Shown one piece after another: positions 16,284-26,688 of a DNA stretch of 64,000 nucleotides (its first letter is position 1; each line of letters opens with the position of its first letter). The position numbers were made by a program, and so were the translations under genes. A model generated the notes under the pieces. That model did no database searches, had not been told where the DNA came from, and saw only the letters and a program-made list of their open reading frames with translations. The stretch is from Nipponacmea schrenckii (Eukaryota; Mollusca; Gastropoda; Lottiidae): positions 5,576,826 to 5,640,825 of the forward strand of contig JAUJPP010000005.1 in assembly GCA_030562195.1 (NCBI GenBank), in the 5' to 3' direction.

Positions 16284-18461
16284 ATGTATCGTGCCCTGTA
16301 CGATTATAAATCCAATCTCCCTGATTATCTGAGTTTTGAGAAGGGAGACAAATTTACTCTGCTGGAAGAAAACAATGTTGACATTGTAACTGGACCTCAA
16401 AGTCATTCTAAAAAGGACTGGTTGTTAGCTCAAAATGGAATTGGTCAAATTGGTTATGTGCCTTTTAACTACATCGACAAATTCGACTGTCAGCCAACAG
16501 ATGTCATCAAGTTTATAGATGGATCTATTGAAGCCATTCATTTACAAGCTGGTGAAACTGGGGGCGTGGTATCTCATATTGATAGAGAAAATCTCCAGAA
16601 GTTACTTCATCATAGAACTCTATATTTAGAATCAGTCAAAGCTCATGAAGTTCATAAAAAATTGCCTAAAAGACAAGCACCCCTACCTCCAGTGGCCAGC
16701 CAACAAGAACCAGTACAATGTCGAAAATCTCATTCAGGCAAGAAAGCACCACCCCCTCCCCCATGCCGTGACAGTTCCTTGGGTATCAATAGCAAAAGCC
16801 CTGGGGCAAGTCCAACTACTTCAATTGATGAAGCAAAACAAGTTGTTATGGTTACTCCTAAAAAAGAAGAAGAATCGTTTGTTTCGTCATCCAGTGAGAT
16901 GCCTTCTCCTCCGGAGGAATTGACAATGGGCATCAATGGTACAAGCTCAGTTACAAGCCTGACAAAGTCGATTGAGGAACCAAAAGAAGTTGTCATGGTA
17001 ACTCCTAAGAAAGAAGATTCCTTTGTGTCGTCATCCAATGAGATGCCTTCCTCTCCAGAAGTTACCACAAGTTTCATGTCGGTAGAAACATCACCTGTTA
17101 TTTTAGAATCTAAGAATTTTCACATTCCTTCTAATTTAGGATCAGAGTTGATTGAAGAGATTCGTACGAACACTGGTTTAAGTTTTGATAAATCGAAAGT
17201 AGCCTTGGAAACAGTCCTGGGTTATATTGGGTTTAAAGTTCCTCCATTGTCCACTGTCATGGACAATATCTTCAAGACGAGTCAAGGAGCCAAACAGTCG
17301 GCTGGGGATTTAGGAAGTCACGACGCCCAGAGATTGGAAGTGATATTCTCCGAGCTGGCAGATTGTAAAGATGATTCACAACAACGTTCTTGGGCTTTAC
17401 ATGAAGATGAAAAAATCATTTCCGAATATCTCCAAGAACTTTTATCTATATTGGAAAACGCGAAGAAATCCATTAGCTGTAAAATAGTACGACAAGACAA
17501 TTACCAAAATGTACATAACCTAGTTGAATATTATCAGATGGAGACTCGACGAAGTATCAGACTGCTGTTACTTCAAGCGTTCGGGTCGTTATGTGGACTG
17601 GATAAACAAGTAATAACTAGTCTCTTATTTTCAGTGCTTCCTTTAGAATTATCTCAGGATATTTTAAGCAAATCGGATGATATCCAATTTCTGTCTTACG
17701 TGACCTTAGTATTATCAATGATTTTCTCCAGTGGTGAAATGGTCCCTTCTAATCTTCATACTCATTTAAATGAGACATTTATCGGCCATGTTTTTGATTT
17801 GATTGAAAATCCTCCGTCAGCAGAGCACGAGGATGTTGTCACTGAGTCCTTAGTTACGTTAATTTTAGCCTATAATTTACATATGGAAGAAAATTCCAAT
17901 ATCATCATGACATATCTATCTCAGAAAGGCACCGTGAAAATTTTCACGGAAAAGGTCATGTTGCTTTTCAACAGGGGAGACGATCCTGTTAAAATATTCG
18001 AACACAAACCTAAACCAGCAAATTCAGTCATTAAATTTATTCAAGACCTGTATGCTAGCAAGGATACGGCAAATCTTCTGTATACCAATGATGAAATGGT
18101 TTTGGTTGATATCTTGATTCGCCAGATTACCGATTTACAATCTGGCGACACTGCTCGTTCTGAATATCTCATTCTTTTGAGTCTGGTTGTTAAGAATTCA
18201 GAGTATCAAGACCATTGTCACCGTGCTCAAGAAATGGCAAATTTATTGGTGAAAATAGAATCAGAAGAAACTAATGATAATGAAATCGATCGTCAGATTT
18301 CTAAAGATCTTCTTAAAAGTTATCCAAATATTTTTAAATGTAATTCTGATTCTAATAATGAGAAGAAAGGCCCTCAACCAGCTTCCTATGATTATTTTTC
18401 TAATATCAGTGAGACTGAACTAAAAGAATGGGAAAAAAGAAATAAAAATATCAAAACTTAG
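16284..18461 (+). CDS. NCKIPSD: NCK-interacting protein with SH3 domain (NCKIPSD / SPIN90), single exon
   Basis: One uninterrupted reading frame of 725 codons; the human protein is about 722 residues. SPIN90/DIP/WISH binds Nck and N-WASP and activates Arp2/3 to nucleate unbranched actin filaments. The N-terminus is an SH3 domain (residues 1 to about 65: YRALYDYKS, ALYDY box, DWLLA, GYVPFNYI). Proline-rich SH3-ligand motifs follow (RQAPLPP about 130; KKAPPPPPC about 153). Residues about 165-209 and 214-258 are an internal duplication sharing VVMVTPKKE and SFVSSS-EMPS. The C-terminal two thirds match the helical SPIN90/Ldb17 domain (RRSIRLLLLQAFGSLCGLD). The vertebrate gene has many introns, so an intronless full-length version beside intron-rich neighbours suggests a retrocopy that replaced the parent, or wholesale intron loss. 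It is intact and long, so it is likely functional. It converges with the next gene, 613 bases between stop codons. Confidence 0.95.
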   Translation: MYRALYDYKSNLPDYLSFEKGDKFTLLEENNVDIVTGPQSHSKKDWLLAQNGIGQIGYVPFNYIDKFDCQPTDVIKFIDGSIEAIHLQAGETGGVVSHIDRENLQKLLHHRTLYLESVKAHEVHKKLPKRQAPLPPVASQQEPVQCRKSHSGKKAPPPPPCRDSSLGINSKSPGASPTTSIDEAKQVVMVTPKKEEESFVSSSSEMPSPPEELTMGINGTSSVTSLTKSIEEPKEVVMVTPKKEDSFVSSSNEMPSSPEVTTSFMSVETSPVILESKNFHIPSNLGSELIEEIRTNTGLSFDKSKVALETVLGYIGFKVPPLSTVMDNIFKTSQGAKQSAGDLGSHDAQRLEVIFSELADCKDDSQQRSWALHEDEKIISEYLQELLSILENAKKSISCKIVRQDNYQNVHNLVEYYQMETRRSIRLLLLQAFGSLCGLDKQVITSLLFSVLPLELSQDILSKSDDIQFLSYVTLVLSMIFSSGEMVPSNLHTHLNETFIGHVFDLIENPPSAEHEDVVTESLVTLILAYNLHMEENSNIIMTYLSQKGTVKIFTEKVMLLFNRGDDPVKIFEHKPKPANSVIKFIQDLYASKDTANLLYTNDEMVLVDILIRQITDLQSGDTARSEYLILLSLVVKNSEYQDHCHRAQEMANLLVKIESEETNDNEIDRQISKDLLKSYPNIFKCNSDSNNEKKGPQPASYDYFSNISETELKEWEKRNKNIKT

Positions 18462-19074
18462 AGATCATAGTATAGATAAATTCATCTTCACAGAATCAAA
18501 GTATAACATCCTTATTTTATACCTTTCCAAAGTGACTATTGTAGTCAAGGTAGAAGGCAAAGTTAGTAATAGCTTCACATTGTACAAGATGAAGTTTATA
18601 ATAATTTGACATTGTGAAGAATATATAATATATATATATATAAGGCATAATTTTATTTATATTTTTTATTTATTATTTGTTATTTTCTGCCTTGTCTAAT
18701 GGTTGTTTGTTAAATCTAATACATTTCTAAACTATACCATCGTAATTTTCAATTGATTACACTAAAAACCTGGTCACAATTTGTCCCTTACCATCCTCAA
18801 TGGTTTATGCTTTGCAAGAAGATTTAACGGGACAGGGTTCAACCGTGAAATCATTTACCTAGACAGAAAGAACTCGTTTCAATTTCCAGCTGTAGGGAGA
18901 AAAGCCATTAACTAAATTCAGGACGGACTGGGAGGAATCTTGGTTAAAATCATACTGGGATTGAACACTGGCTTGGGATGTTAACAATCAACCATTGAAT
19001 ACACTGAGCCCCTTGGCAATGCTCCCCTTGGCAACGTGCCCCTTAGCAATGAGCCCCTTGGCAACGAAAATTGA
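18462..19074. other. Convergent 3' spacer with a 15-bp CCCCTTGGCAA repeat
   Basis: The space between two converging stop codons must hold both 3' untranslated regions. A (TA)n run lies near 18630-18645. At about 19004-19066 four to five short units of about 15 bases repeat the core CCCCTTGGCAACG. No gene is seen. Confidence 0.5.
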
Positions 19075-22000
19075 TCAACAGCTATTATAATCCTTGCGAA
19101 GTCTTTCAGCAATATGTCCCTGTTCGGTTAAATCTAAACAATAGAGTATTTCATTTTTGCAATGATGTTTACGCTGTAAAATCTTGATCATTTCGCGACA
19201 TTTTTTGTTTCTAGATTGTTCATTAGTTATGTCGTCAAACTCGATCTCCGAAAGACACTTTTTTTCGTATAGTTTGTCAGACAAGTGGACTGGTTCGACG
19301 TTATCAATAAAAAACGTGAAATTTTTTTGTAAACATCTCTTCCATTTCTCTTCATCCTCTTCCCCACTGTAAAGAGAAAAAAGATTTGGGTTGGGATTTG
19401 AATATATTTATATTTGAAGGCACAAACATAGATTTGAAGGCACAAACATAGATTTGAAGGCACAAACATAGATTTGAAGGCACAAACATAGATTTGAAGT
19501 CTCAAACTTCAAAATTTGAAATACTGTAAATGCTATGATTTCATTTAGTTTTAGGGGAATTGCTGGAACCACAGACATCTGATTGAAACTTTAAATGGTG
19601 CAAATTGATGCTATCAGTGTCCTTAATACACATAAAAAGTTTAGAAAACCTCTTTACAGTCCCTTTTTGATAGATGGTTCTAAATCTATAATGATTTAAA
19701 TATTTACCTTGGCGTTGCATGATTTACTGGTACAGGCACGGTTTGTTGAATTTCCGACTCATGAACAGAAATTTCTTTTGGATGTTTTGGTATTGCACCT
19801 GTTTTGGTTTGAGGCCGAGTGTTTTGTTCTTGTACTGTTGTTAAGCGTTGTGTTATAGAATCACGCTGGCCATTTGTATTGGAAACTCTTTGTTCCGAGT
19901 GAGATCGTAAATGATAAATTTGGTTCCTGGATTTTTCAGACAATGTAGTTAGGTGATTTGGCACAGTGGCAGACCGAAAGATTTTTGCTTCGCCATATTT
20001 GGATATTTGGTTAGGAAGAGTTTCCAGTTTTTTATCTTGTAGGATTTCAGTTCCTGTATTTCTGGTGACAGACGTGTTAGGTGATTGTGCCATTTTTTCA
20101 GTATCTTCTAATTTATCACATTTATTTTGAGGCTTCTGGTTGCTTGGCTTCTGGTTGCTTGGCTTCTGGTTGCTTGGCTTCTGGTTGCTTGGCTTCTGGT
20201 TGCTTAGCTCACATGGTATTCCAGCAGATGTCTGTGTGGAGTCAGCCTTCTTAATCATTTCAAGCACGACATTACACTTTGACAAGTTATCTATAGTTTT
20301 ATCTGCTCCAGTGATTGAGCGGTTTGAATTGATGTTTTGATCATCTGTTTTAGGAGGTCGCTGTACCTCAACCCTGTATTCCTTCTCAAAAGCTTTAGAA
20401 GAAGCTGTAGGTGTCTGCGAGGGAGGATGAGGCCTATTCTCAGGCCTGTTATTGTCTGTAGTTGGTAGAGACTGGCCCCTGGATCTGTAAGTTCGGTGGG
20501 AAGTTGAAGTTATTTCATGTGCTTCCAGATTTTGTTTTAAAATGCTCCTGTGGCCGGGATCAGAATTGCTCAGAAAACCCCTGGTCCCAGCCCCCTGTTC
20601 TTGAAGGTCAGTACCCCTAAGAAAACTGGTAGCCTTAATATCTAGAGGCTCAGAGCTCTTATTATTACCACTAGCCCCATGTTCTTGTGGGTCAATATTC
20701 CAGTGTGATGAATCTAGGGTGTGTTCCTGGGGGTCAGACCGTCTCTGAAAACAGTTAGAAGCTCCTAAGTTAAAGGCCGGAGGTCCAAAGAGATCAGAGT
20801 CTGAAATGCTGTCTAGCCAAGATTCTGTAATTTGTTTTACACATGTTTGATCCGTATCATTATCAATAGGTGAATCAAGCTGAAAATAAATTTAATATTA
20901 TTAGGTTTAGTTCTGAAAATTAGGATGTAAAACTCCAGTTTCTTTGCATATTTGTAGAGAAGAACAACATTATGTGTAATGTATATGAATTCATGGCCAC
21001 ATTCAGCTGATACAGTGGTATATAACATTTCCTTTCATTGGCTCAATCCATGGAGAACAATAGGACGTAACATTTTATTTCAAGAACCCAATCCCTGGAG
21101 AAAAGTAGGACATTAAACGTACCTGAATAGGCTTTGTCTGAGAAGAGATAGAGTGATGTAGGCCTACTGATTTAGGAGGATCAGATGATATAGGTGTTAA
21201 ATAGGTTGTTAAGCTGCTCTCTAGTTTTAAAAAACAGAAAAACTTCATTAAAATAAACTTAAAAATTAATTTTGGCTATAAGTATCTCTTAGCAACCTGA
21301 AATTTTGGGATACAGTTTGCCTACAATTTTGCAGCTACAAATACAGAATAAAGGGTTTACGATAATATTACTTTTAGAAATGAGTAAGCGAACATTTATT
21401 TAAGACTCAGTGTTTACACAAACCTTGTAATATATTATACCGACTATCTACTTGAATGTGTTGTCGGAATGGTTCCAAATAAACATATATAGGTCGGTCA
21501 GTATCGACTCCAGAAAATTCCAATTCTTTAGTTTCACCATTACCTCCTTGAAACAATATAGAGTTACCTCCCTTCCATAAAAAATACATTATTGTTTCTG
21601 GTTTTGGGCATTTCACTTTCAAGAAATGAACTGCGTCTTTTGGCCACTGTGTTGTTCCTTTCTCTAGAAAATAAGTTACAAAGTTTCTGATAGCAGACGA
21701 CAATCTAATTCTCTACTGACTGAGCTATTCTACTATCCAAGCAGACGACAATCTCATTCTCTACTAACTGAGCTATTCTACTGTCCTAGCAGACGACAAT
21801 CCAACTCACTACTGACTGAGCTCTTCTACTGTCCTAGCAGACGACAATCTCATTCTCTACTGACTGAGCTATTCCACTGTCCAAGCAGAAGACAATCTCA
21901 TTCTCTACTAACTGAGCTATTCTACTGTCCTAGCAGACGACAATCTCATTATCTACTGATTGAGCTATTCCACTGCTCAAGCAGAAGACAATCTCATTCT

Positions 22001-24095
22001 CTACTAACTGAGCTATTCCACTGTCCTAGCAGACGACAATCTAACACCCTGCGGACTGAGCTATTCCACTGTCCTAGCAGATGACAATCTAATTCTCTAC
22101 TAACTGAGCTATTCCACTGTCCTAGCAGATGACAATCTATTTCTCTACTGACTGAGCTATTCCACTGTCCTAGCAGACGACAATCCAACTCCCTATCCTA
22201 ACTAGCTACTGACTGAGCCATTGTTCTGTCCTATCTTATAAGGGCATCAAAACTAAATTGCCAAAAAAATTAACATACCATCGAAAAAGATTCTCCAATT
22301 ATCTAATTGAACAGCCTCTGGTGCTTCGTTCGATAAACCCAGGCAGAGATAATGCCAACTTCCATATACCTCTAGCACATTTACAGAGAATCCTTTACCA
22401 GTCTTTAAGGGCTGTTCTAAGGCACAGATGCCTAGAGGGTTCACATAGCGTAAACTGAACCTGGTCTGATTGTCCTCTATCAATACATTAAGACCACTAG
22501 TCCAAGACCATTTCAATGGCTTAACTTTCTTCTTCATATTTTGCTCATCTAAAAAAAGTAAGTAAATTAGTTAAAAGGCCATGGTCGGAGTTTGCACACC
22601 ACACCCCCAACGACTTCATAGCTAATCTTAATCCAATCAAAATAGGCCTTAGAAACTTCCTAGTAAATCTCAACCAATCAAATAAAATCACTTATTATAG
22701 ACGTATCGTTCTCATTTCCACGCCTACAAAACAAAGTGTAGTGAACTTAGTTTAATACAGGTTAATAAATCCATGCCGTATTTGGGATACCATGGTTATG
22801 TATCAAGCAATTATAAAATAAAGGATACCTTTGGGACTGATTTCGATGTCTAATTTACCAAATAAAGCATTGACAAGGAGAAAATGCTTTGTTTTATCAG
22901 AAACGGAATAACCCGGATGAGATTCTCTGCCTTTATGAGATGTATATATATAAATTTTCTTGTCAAAATATTCCACTGTAATCTTTTCTATTTCTTCTTT
23001 TATTCGAATATGATAGCAGATGCCAACTGAAGCTGATAATTCTAGACCTAAAATAAGAGAAACCTTAATAATATAAGTAATGTGGACTTTTGCAGAGAGA
23101 AATTGATTAATAATTAACAATATAAGCTAGATTCATATGGGGTTCTATAGAACAGTCGGATAAGTGTTGGTTCTATAGAACAGTTGGATAAGTGTTAATT
23201 CTATAGAACAGTTGGATAAGTTTGGTTCTATAGAACAGTGGATAAGTTTGGTTCTATAGAACAGTTGGATAGAGCTTTGGTTCTATAGAACAGTCGGATA
23301 AGTGTTGGTTCTATAGAACAGTTGGTTAGAGCGTTGGTTCTATAGAACAGTCGGATAAGTGTTGGTTCTATAGAACAGTTGGATAAGTGTTGGTTCTATA
23401 GAACAGTCGGATAAGTGTTGGTTCTATAGAACAGTTGGATAAGTGTTAATTCTATAGAACAGTTGGATAAGTGTTAGTTCTATAGAACAGTCGGATAAGT
23501 CTTGGTTCTATAGAACAGTTGGATAAGTGTTGGTTCTATAGAACAGTTGGATAAATGTTGGTTCTATAGAACAGTCGGTTAGGACATTGGTTCAAAAGAA
23601 CAGTTGGATAAGTGTTGGTTCTATAGAACAGTCGGATAAGTGTTGGTTCTATAGAACAGTTGGATAAGTGTTGGTTCTATAGAACAGTTGGATAAGTGTT
23701 AATTCTATAGAACAGTTGGATAAATTATGGTTCAATAGAACAGTGGGTTAGGGCATTGGTTCAATAGAACAGTCGGTTAGAGCATTGGTTCTATAGAACA
23801 GTCGAGCATTTGCTATGTGGACTCTCTGATAGAGATCGCGAGTTGAAAAATTACCTTCTTCGATGGTCTTCTTACAAGGGAGATCATTAGTAAGGCTTAG
23901 TCGAAGATGTCCAGTCCCTCGTATGATAACCTCAAAACTATCGCCTTTTTTTAACGGACGATCCGATACACAAATTCCATCATATCTGTCCTGAAGCCAT
24001 TTGCATTCGCTTTCCGAGACCTTAGTAATATTGTTGCCATGGCGTCCTGAGATGCTTGCTAGGTTAATTTTTGGAGATTCATAACCATCGTCCAT
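19075..24095 (-). CDS. Predicted protein with two Neuralized-like repeats and a C-terminal CARD-like domain
   Basis: Seven coding exons: 24095-23855, 23047-22829, 22548-22279, 21663-21424, 21220-21123, 20879-19708 and 19366-19075. All have GT-AG borders and join in frame to 843 residues. Residues about 8-153 resemble a Neuralized homology repeat: GRHGNNI, YDGICVSDRPLKKGDSFEV, HLRLSLT, then ITVEYFDKKIYIY and HFLLVNALFGKLDIEI. Residues about 160-320 look like a second one: SGLNVLIEDNQTRFS, CALEQPLKTGKGFSVNV, YLCLGLSNEAP. A long polar linker follows, containing five NQKPS units (about 581-606). Residues about 755-840 have the helical pattern of a CARD: CLQKNFTFFIDNV, LYEKKCLSEIEFDDI, KKCREMIKILQRK, HIAERLRKDY. 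No RING cysteines are visible. A TGA lies three codons upstream of the start, so this is the likely initiator; an acceptor AG near 24123 implies a non-coding first exon. Gene model is firm; domain calls are by eye. Confidence 0.72.
19419..19500. repeat. 20-bp tandem repeat in the last intron of the NHR-CARD gene
   Basis: Four to five exact copies of a 20-base unit, atttgaaggcacaaacatag, sit just upstream of the CARD exon acceptor, with diverged ends. Confidence 0.9.
20130..20206 (-). repeat. 15-bp coding repeat (NQKPS x5)
   Basis: Five near-identical 15-base units inside the large linker exon encode NQKPS on the minus strand. Because the unit is three codons times five, copy-number change would preserve the frame. 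Confidence 0.9.
21700..22200 (-). repeat. 48-bp tandem array with tRNA A-box-like core, intron of NHR-CARD gene
   Basis: About ten copies of a unit of about 48 bases fill the intron between exons 3 and 4. Read on the minus strand, each unit contains ATAGCTCAGTTAGTAGAG, which fits the tRNA A-box consensus TRGCNNAGYNGG closely. No T-arm, B-box or acceptor stem is present, so these are not tRNA genes. A tRNA-derived SINE head amplified in tandem is the likely source. Confidence 0.85.
23140..23810 (+). repeat. 28-bp tandem array with palindromic core, first coding intron of NHR-CARD gene
   Basis: About 23 copies of a unit of about 28 bases built on GTTCTATAGAAC, a perfect 12-base palindrome, followed by 'agttggataagtgttg' or 'agtcggttagagcattg'. 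One variant, CAGTTGGTTAGAGCGT at 23319-23334, equals the D-arm of typical tRNA-Ile genes. The array ends about 45 bases from the exon 1 donor site. Confidence 0.9.
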
Positions 24096-24199
24096 TTTGT
24101 TTCAGCTCCATCAGCTTCTGTCTGAAAATTAAAAACAAAAAAATGAAAAAAGTCAGAAAAGATATCACAAAAAAATGGAAAGAAACTAGAATATGTTAC

Positions 24200-24600
24200 A
24201 AAGATGACTACTAAAGGATTTTTGCTACCAGCTGGTCCTCGGTCAAACCTCTTGATATTGTTTTAACAAGGATAACAACTTAGGTTCACAGTAAAGGATC
24301 CTTTCTACCAGCTGGTTCTTGGTCAAACCTCTTGGTATTGATTTTTCAATGATAATAACTTAGGTTCACAAGGATCCTTTCTACCAGCTGGTTCTTGGTA
24401 TTGATTTTACAAGGATAACAACTTAGGTTCACAAGGATCCTGCCTACCAGTTGGTCCTTGGTATTGATTTTACAAGGATAACAACTTAGGTTCACAAGGA
24501 TCCTGCCTACCAGTTGGTCCTTGGTATTGATTTTACAAGGATAACAACTTAGGTTCACAGTTAAGGATCATGTCTACCAGCTGGTCTATGGCCAAAGTTC
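24200..24600. repeat. 63-bp tandem repeat, GGATCC..ACCAGCTGGTCC family
   Basis: About six copies of a 63-base unit containing 'aaggatcc', 'taccagctggtcc' and 'ataacaacttaggttcac'. It is the same family as the array at 61.5-62.3 kb and the copies at 31.84-32.07 kb. The period is a multiple of three, which produces an artefactual open frame on the minus strand. Confidence 0.88.
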
Positions 24601-24937
24601 TTGATCTTTCCTGGAATTTGAAAATAGGTCAATTCTCAAGCAAATAAAGTCAAAAACAGACTTGTACCTTCATAAGAGCCTTCTTCTCCAATCAGAATAG
24701 TTTTTTACATCATTCAGGACCTTTTTAAAATAAACAACTTCCTTGTATGGCTGTCATGTTTATTTTTAGTAACTCAGAAATACCCCTAAAAATCTAGTTT
24801 CTAAGAATAGTTTTTTTACTTAAAGGACATACATGTAGTTTTAACCAATCAGATTTCTGTAAAGGGCCTGTTGTACAAAACTCTTCTCAAAATTAAGGCA
24901 ATATCAAGGTTTGAAATGTACAATCTCCTTCCATGAA

Positions 24938-25315
24938 GACTCTAGAGGGAATATCCAAGCAAAGTATATCAATCAACTGCTAAGATATTAAAGAAACAAT
25001 TTATTATATCATTATTATGAATGGGTCAGGACTCTAGAGGGAATATCCAAGCAAAGTATATCACTCAACTGCTAAGATATTAAAGAAACAATTTATTATA
25101 TCATTATTATGAATGGGTCAGGACTCTAGAGGGAATATCCAAGCAAAGTATCATCACATCAACAATTAATATATTAACAGTATAACAATTTATTATATCA
25201 TTATTATGAATGGGTCAGGACTCTAGAGGGAATATCCAAGCAAAGTATATCACTCAACTGCTAAGATATTAAAGAAACAATTTATTATATCATTATTATG
25301 AATGGGTCAGTAACA
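24938..25315. repeat. 90-bp tandem repeat, about four copies
   Basis: About four copies of a unit near 90 bases that opens with 'gactctagagggaatatcc' and ends 'tattatgaatgggtcag'. One copy is diverged in the middle. It lies upstream of the NHR-CARD gene. Confidence 0.88.
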
Positions 25316-25439
25316 GATAATATATAGTACATACATCAACAATATATATTAACAGTATACATATAACAAGATAATATCACTGTTAAAATAGTACATCATA
25401 CCTACAGAGCCAATAGATATACAACTTCAAATAGTGCTC

Positions 25440-26130
25440 AGTACATTAAAAATTGATACATTAGTTATAAAAGAATAAAGAGCTCAATATATCAAGTGTA
25501 GAGCGATATAGAAATACCACTGTTAAAATAGAGCTCAATATATCCATTATAGAGTGATATAGAAATACCACTGTTAAAATAGAGCTCAAAATATCAATTG
25601 TAGAGTAATATAGAAATACCACTGTTAAAATAGTGTCCATTACATCAATTATAGAGTGATATAGAAATACCACTGTTAAAATAGAGCTCAAAATATCAAT
25701 CGTAGAGTAATATAGAAATACAACTATAGAGCTCAATACATCAATTGTAGAGTGATATAGAAATACCAGTGTTAAATAGAGCTCAATACATCAATTGTAG
25801 AGTGATATAGAAATACCACTGTTAAAATAGTGCTCAATATATCAATTGTAGAGTGATATAGAAATACCAGTGTTAAAATAGTACTCAATATATCAATTGT
25901 AGAGTGATATAGAAATACCACTGTTAAAATAGAGCTCAAAATATCAATTGTAGAGTGATATAGAAATACCACTGTTAAAATAGAGCTCAATATATCAATT
26001 GTAGAGTGATATAGAAATACCACTGTTAAAATAGAGCTCAAAATATCAATTGTAGAGTGATATAGAAATACCACTGTTAAAATAGAGCTCAATACATCAA
26101 TTGTAGAGTAATATAGAAATACCACAGGAC
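25440..26130. repeat. 51-bp tandem repeat, about 13 copies
   Basis: Units of 51 bases built around 'agagctcaatatatcaat' and 'gatatagaaataccac'. The period is 17 codons, so the minus strand stays open for up to 117 codons. The translation is a pure 17-residue repeat with no start context or splice partner, so it is not called as a gene. Confidence 0.92.
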
Positions 26131-26688
26131 TCTAGCTTTTTTCACAGAGCAACATTGAAATATTAAGGCCAAAGCTAAGACTTCCATCCATCAAATTATC
26201 ATGTAGAAATTCAAAACAAAATTCTACAAAAATTGGCGACTTAATTTGCCGTCCTTTTCTCGGGAACCATGGAGGAAACTGGAAACTAGCAAAACATACT
26301 ATAAAATAAAGTCTATTCCACACTACTAGGTCTATAATAGTTCCTGCTAAGTTAATTTAATACTTAAGGGATCAAATCACCTAATTGTTCACTCTACTCG
26401 TTTGAAGAACTCAATTCTAGCTACCTGGAACACTTTTCAAAAGGTAAATTTAACAAACGGCTTGTCTCCAATCAACAGAGAACAAACTGCAGTAACAAGG
26501 AAATATTTTTTATCTAATTACAGACAAACTGGATATTTAATTTCTTTGTGAAAAATATTACAAGCAGCTTGAATCAAAAACATCAGCAAGTAAGAGTAAA
26601 ACTAGAGACCTGTATCCCTTTTTAAAAGGCAAGGGGATACACCGGATTAATACAATTAAAATACAATTAAATTCATCTAAAATCTACA

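Noticed and set aside
15903..16406. Minus-strand frame of 167 codons overlapping the NCKIPSD start
   Set aside because: Low-complexity Phe/Ile/Asn translation in AT-rich DNA, with no family and no splice support; antisense to a clear gene.
21700..22200. tRNA gene cluster
   Set aside because: Only the A-box/D-arm part is present; there is no anticodon arm, B-box or acceptor stem pairing in the 48-bp unit.
23140..23810. CRISPR array
   Set aside because: Units are head-to-tail without unique spacers, in an intron of a eukaryotic gene. The same applies to every other array in the window.
25440..26125. Minus-strand frames of 91 and 117 codons (LYHSTIDILSSIL repeats)
   Set aside because: Pure translation of a 51-bp tandem array whose period is 17 codons; no start context, splice partner or domain.
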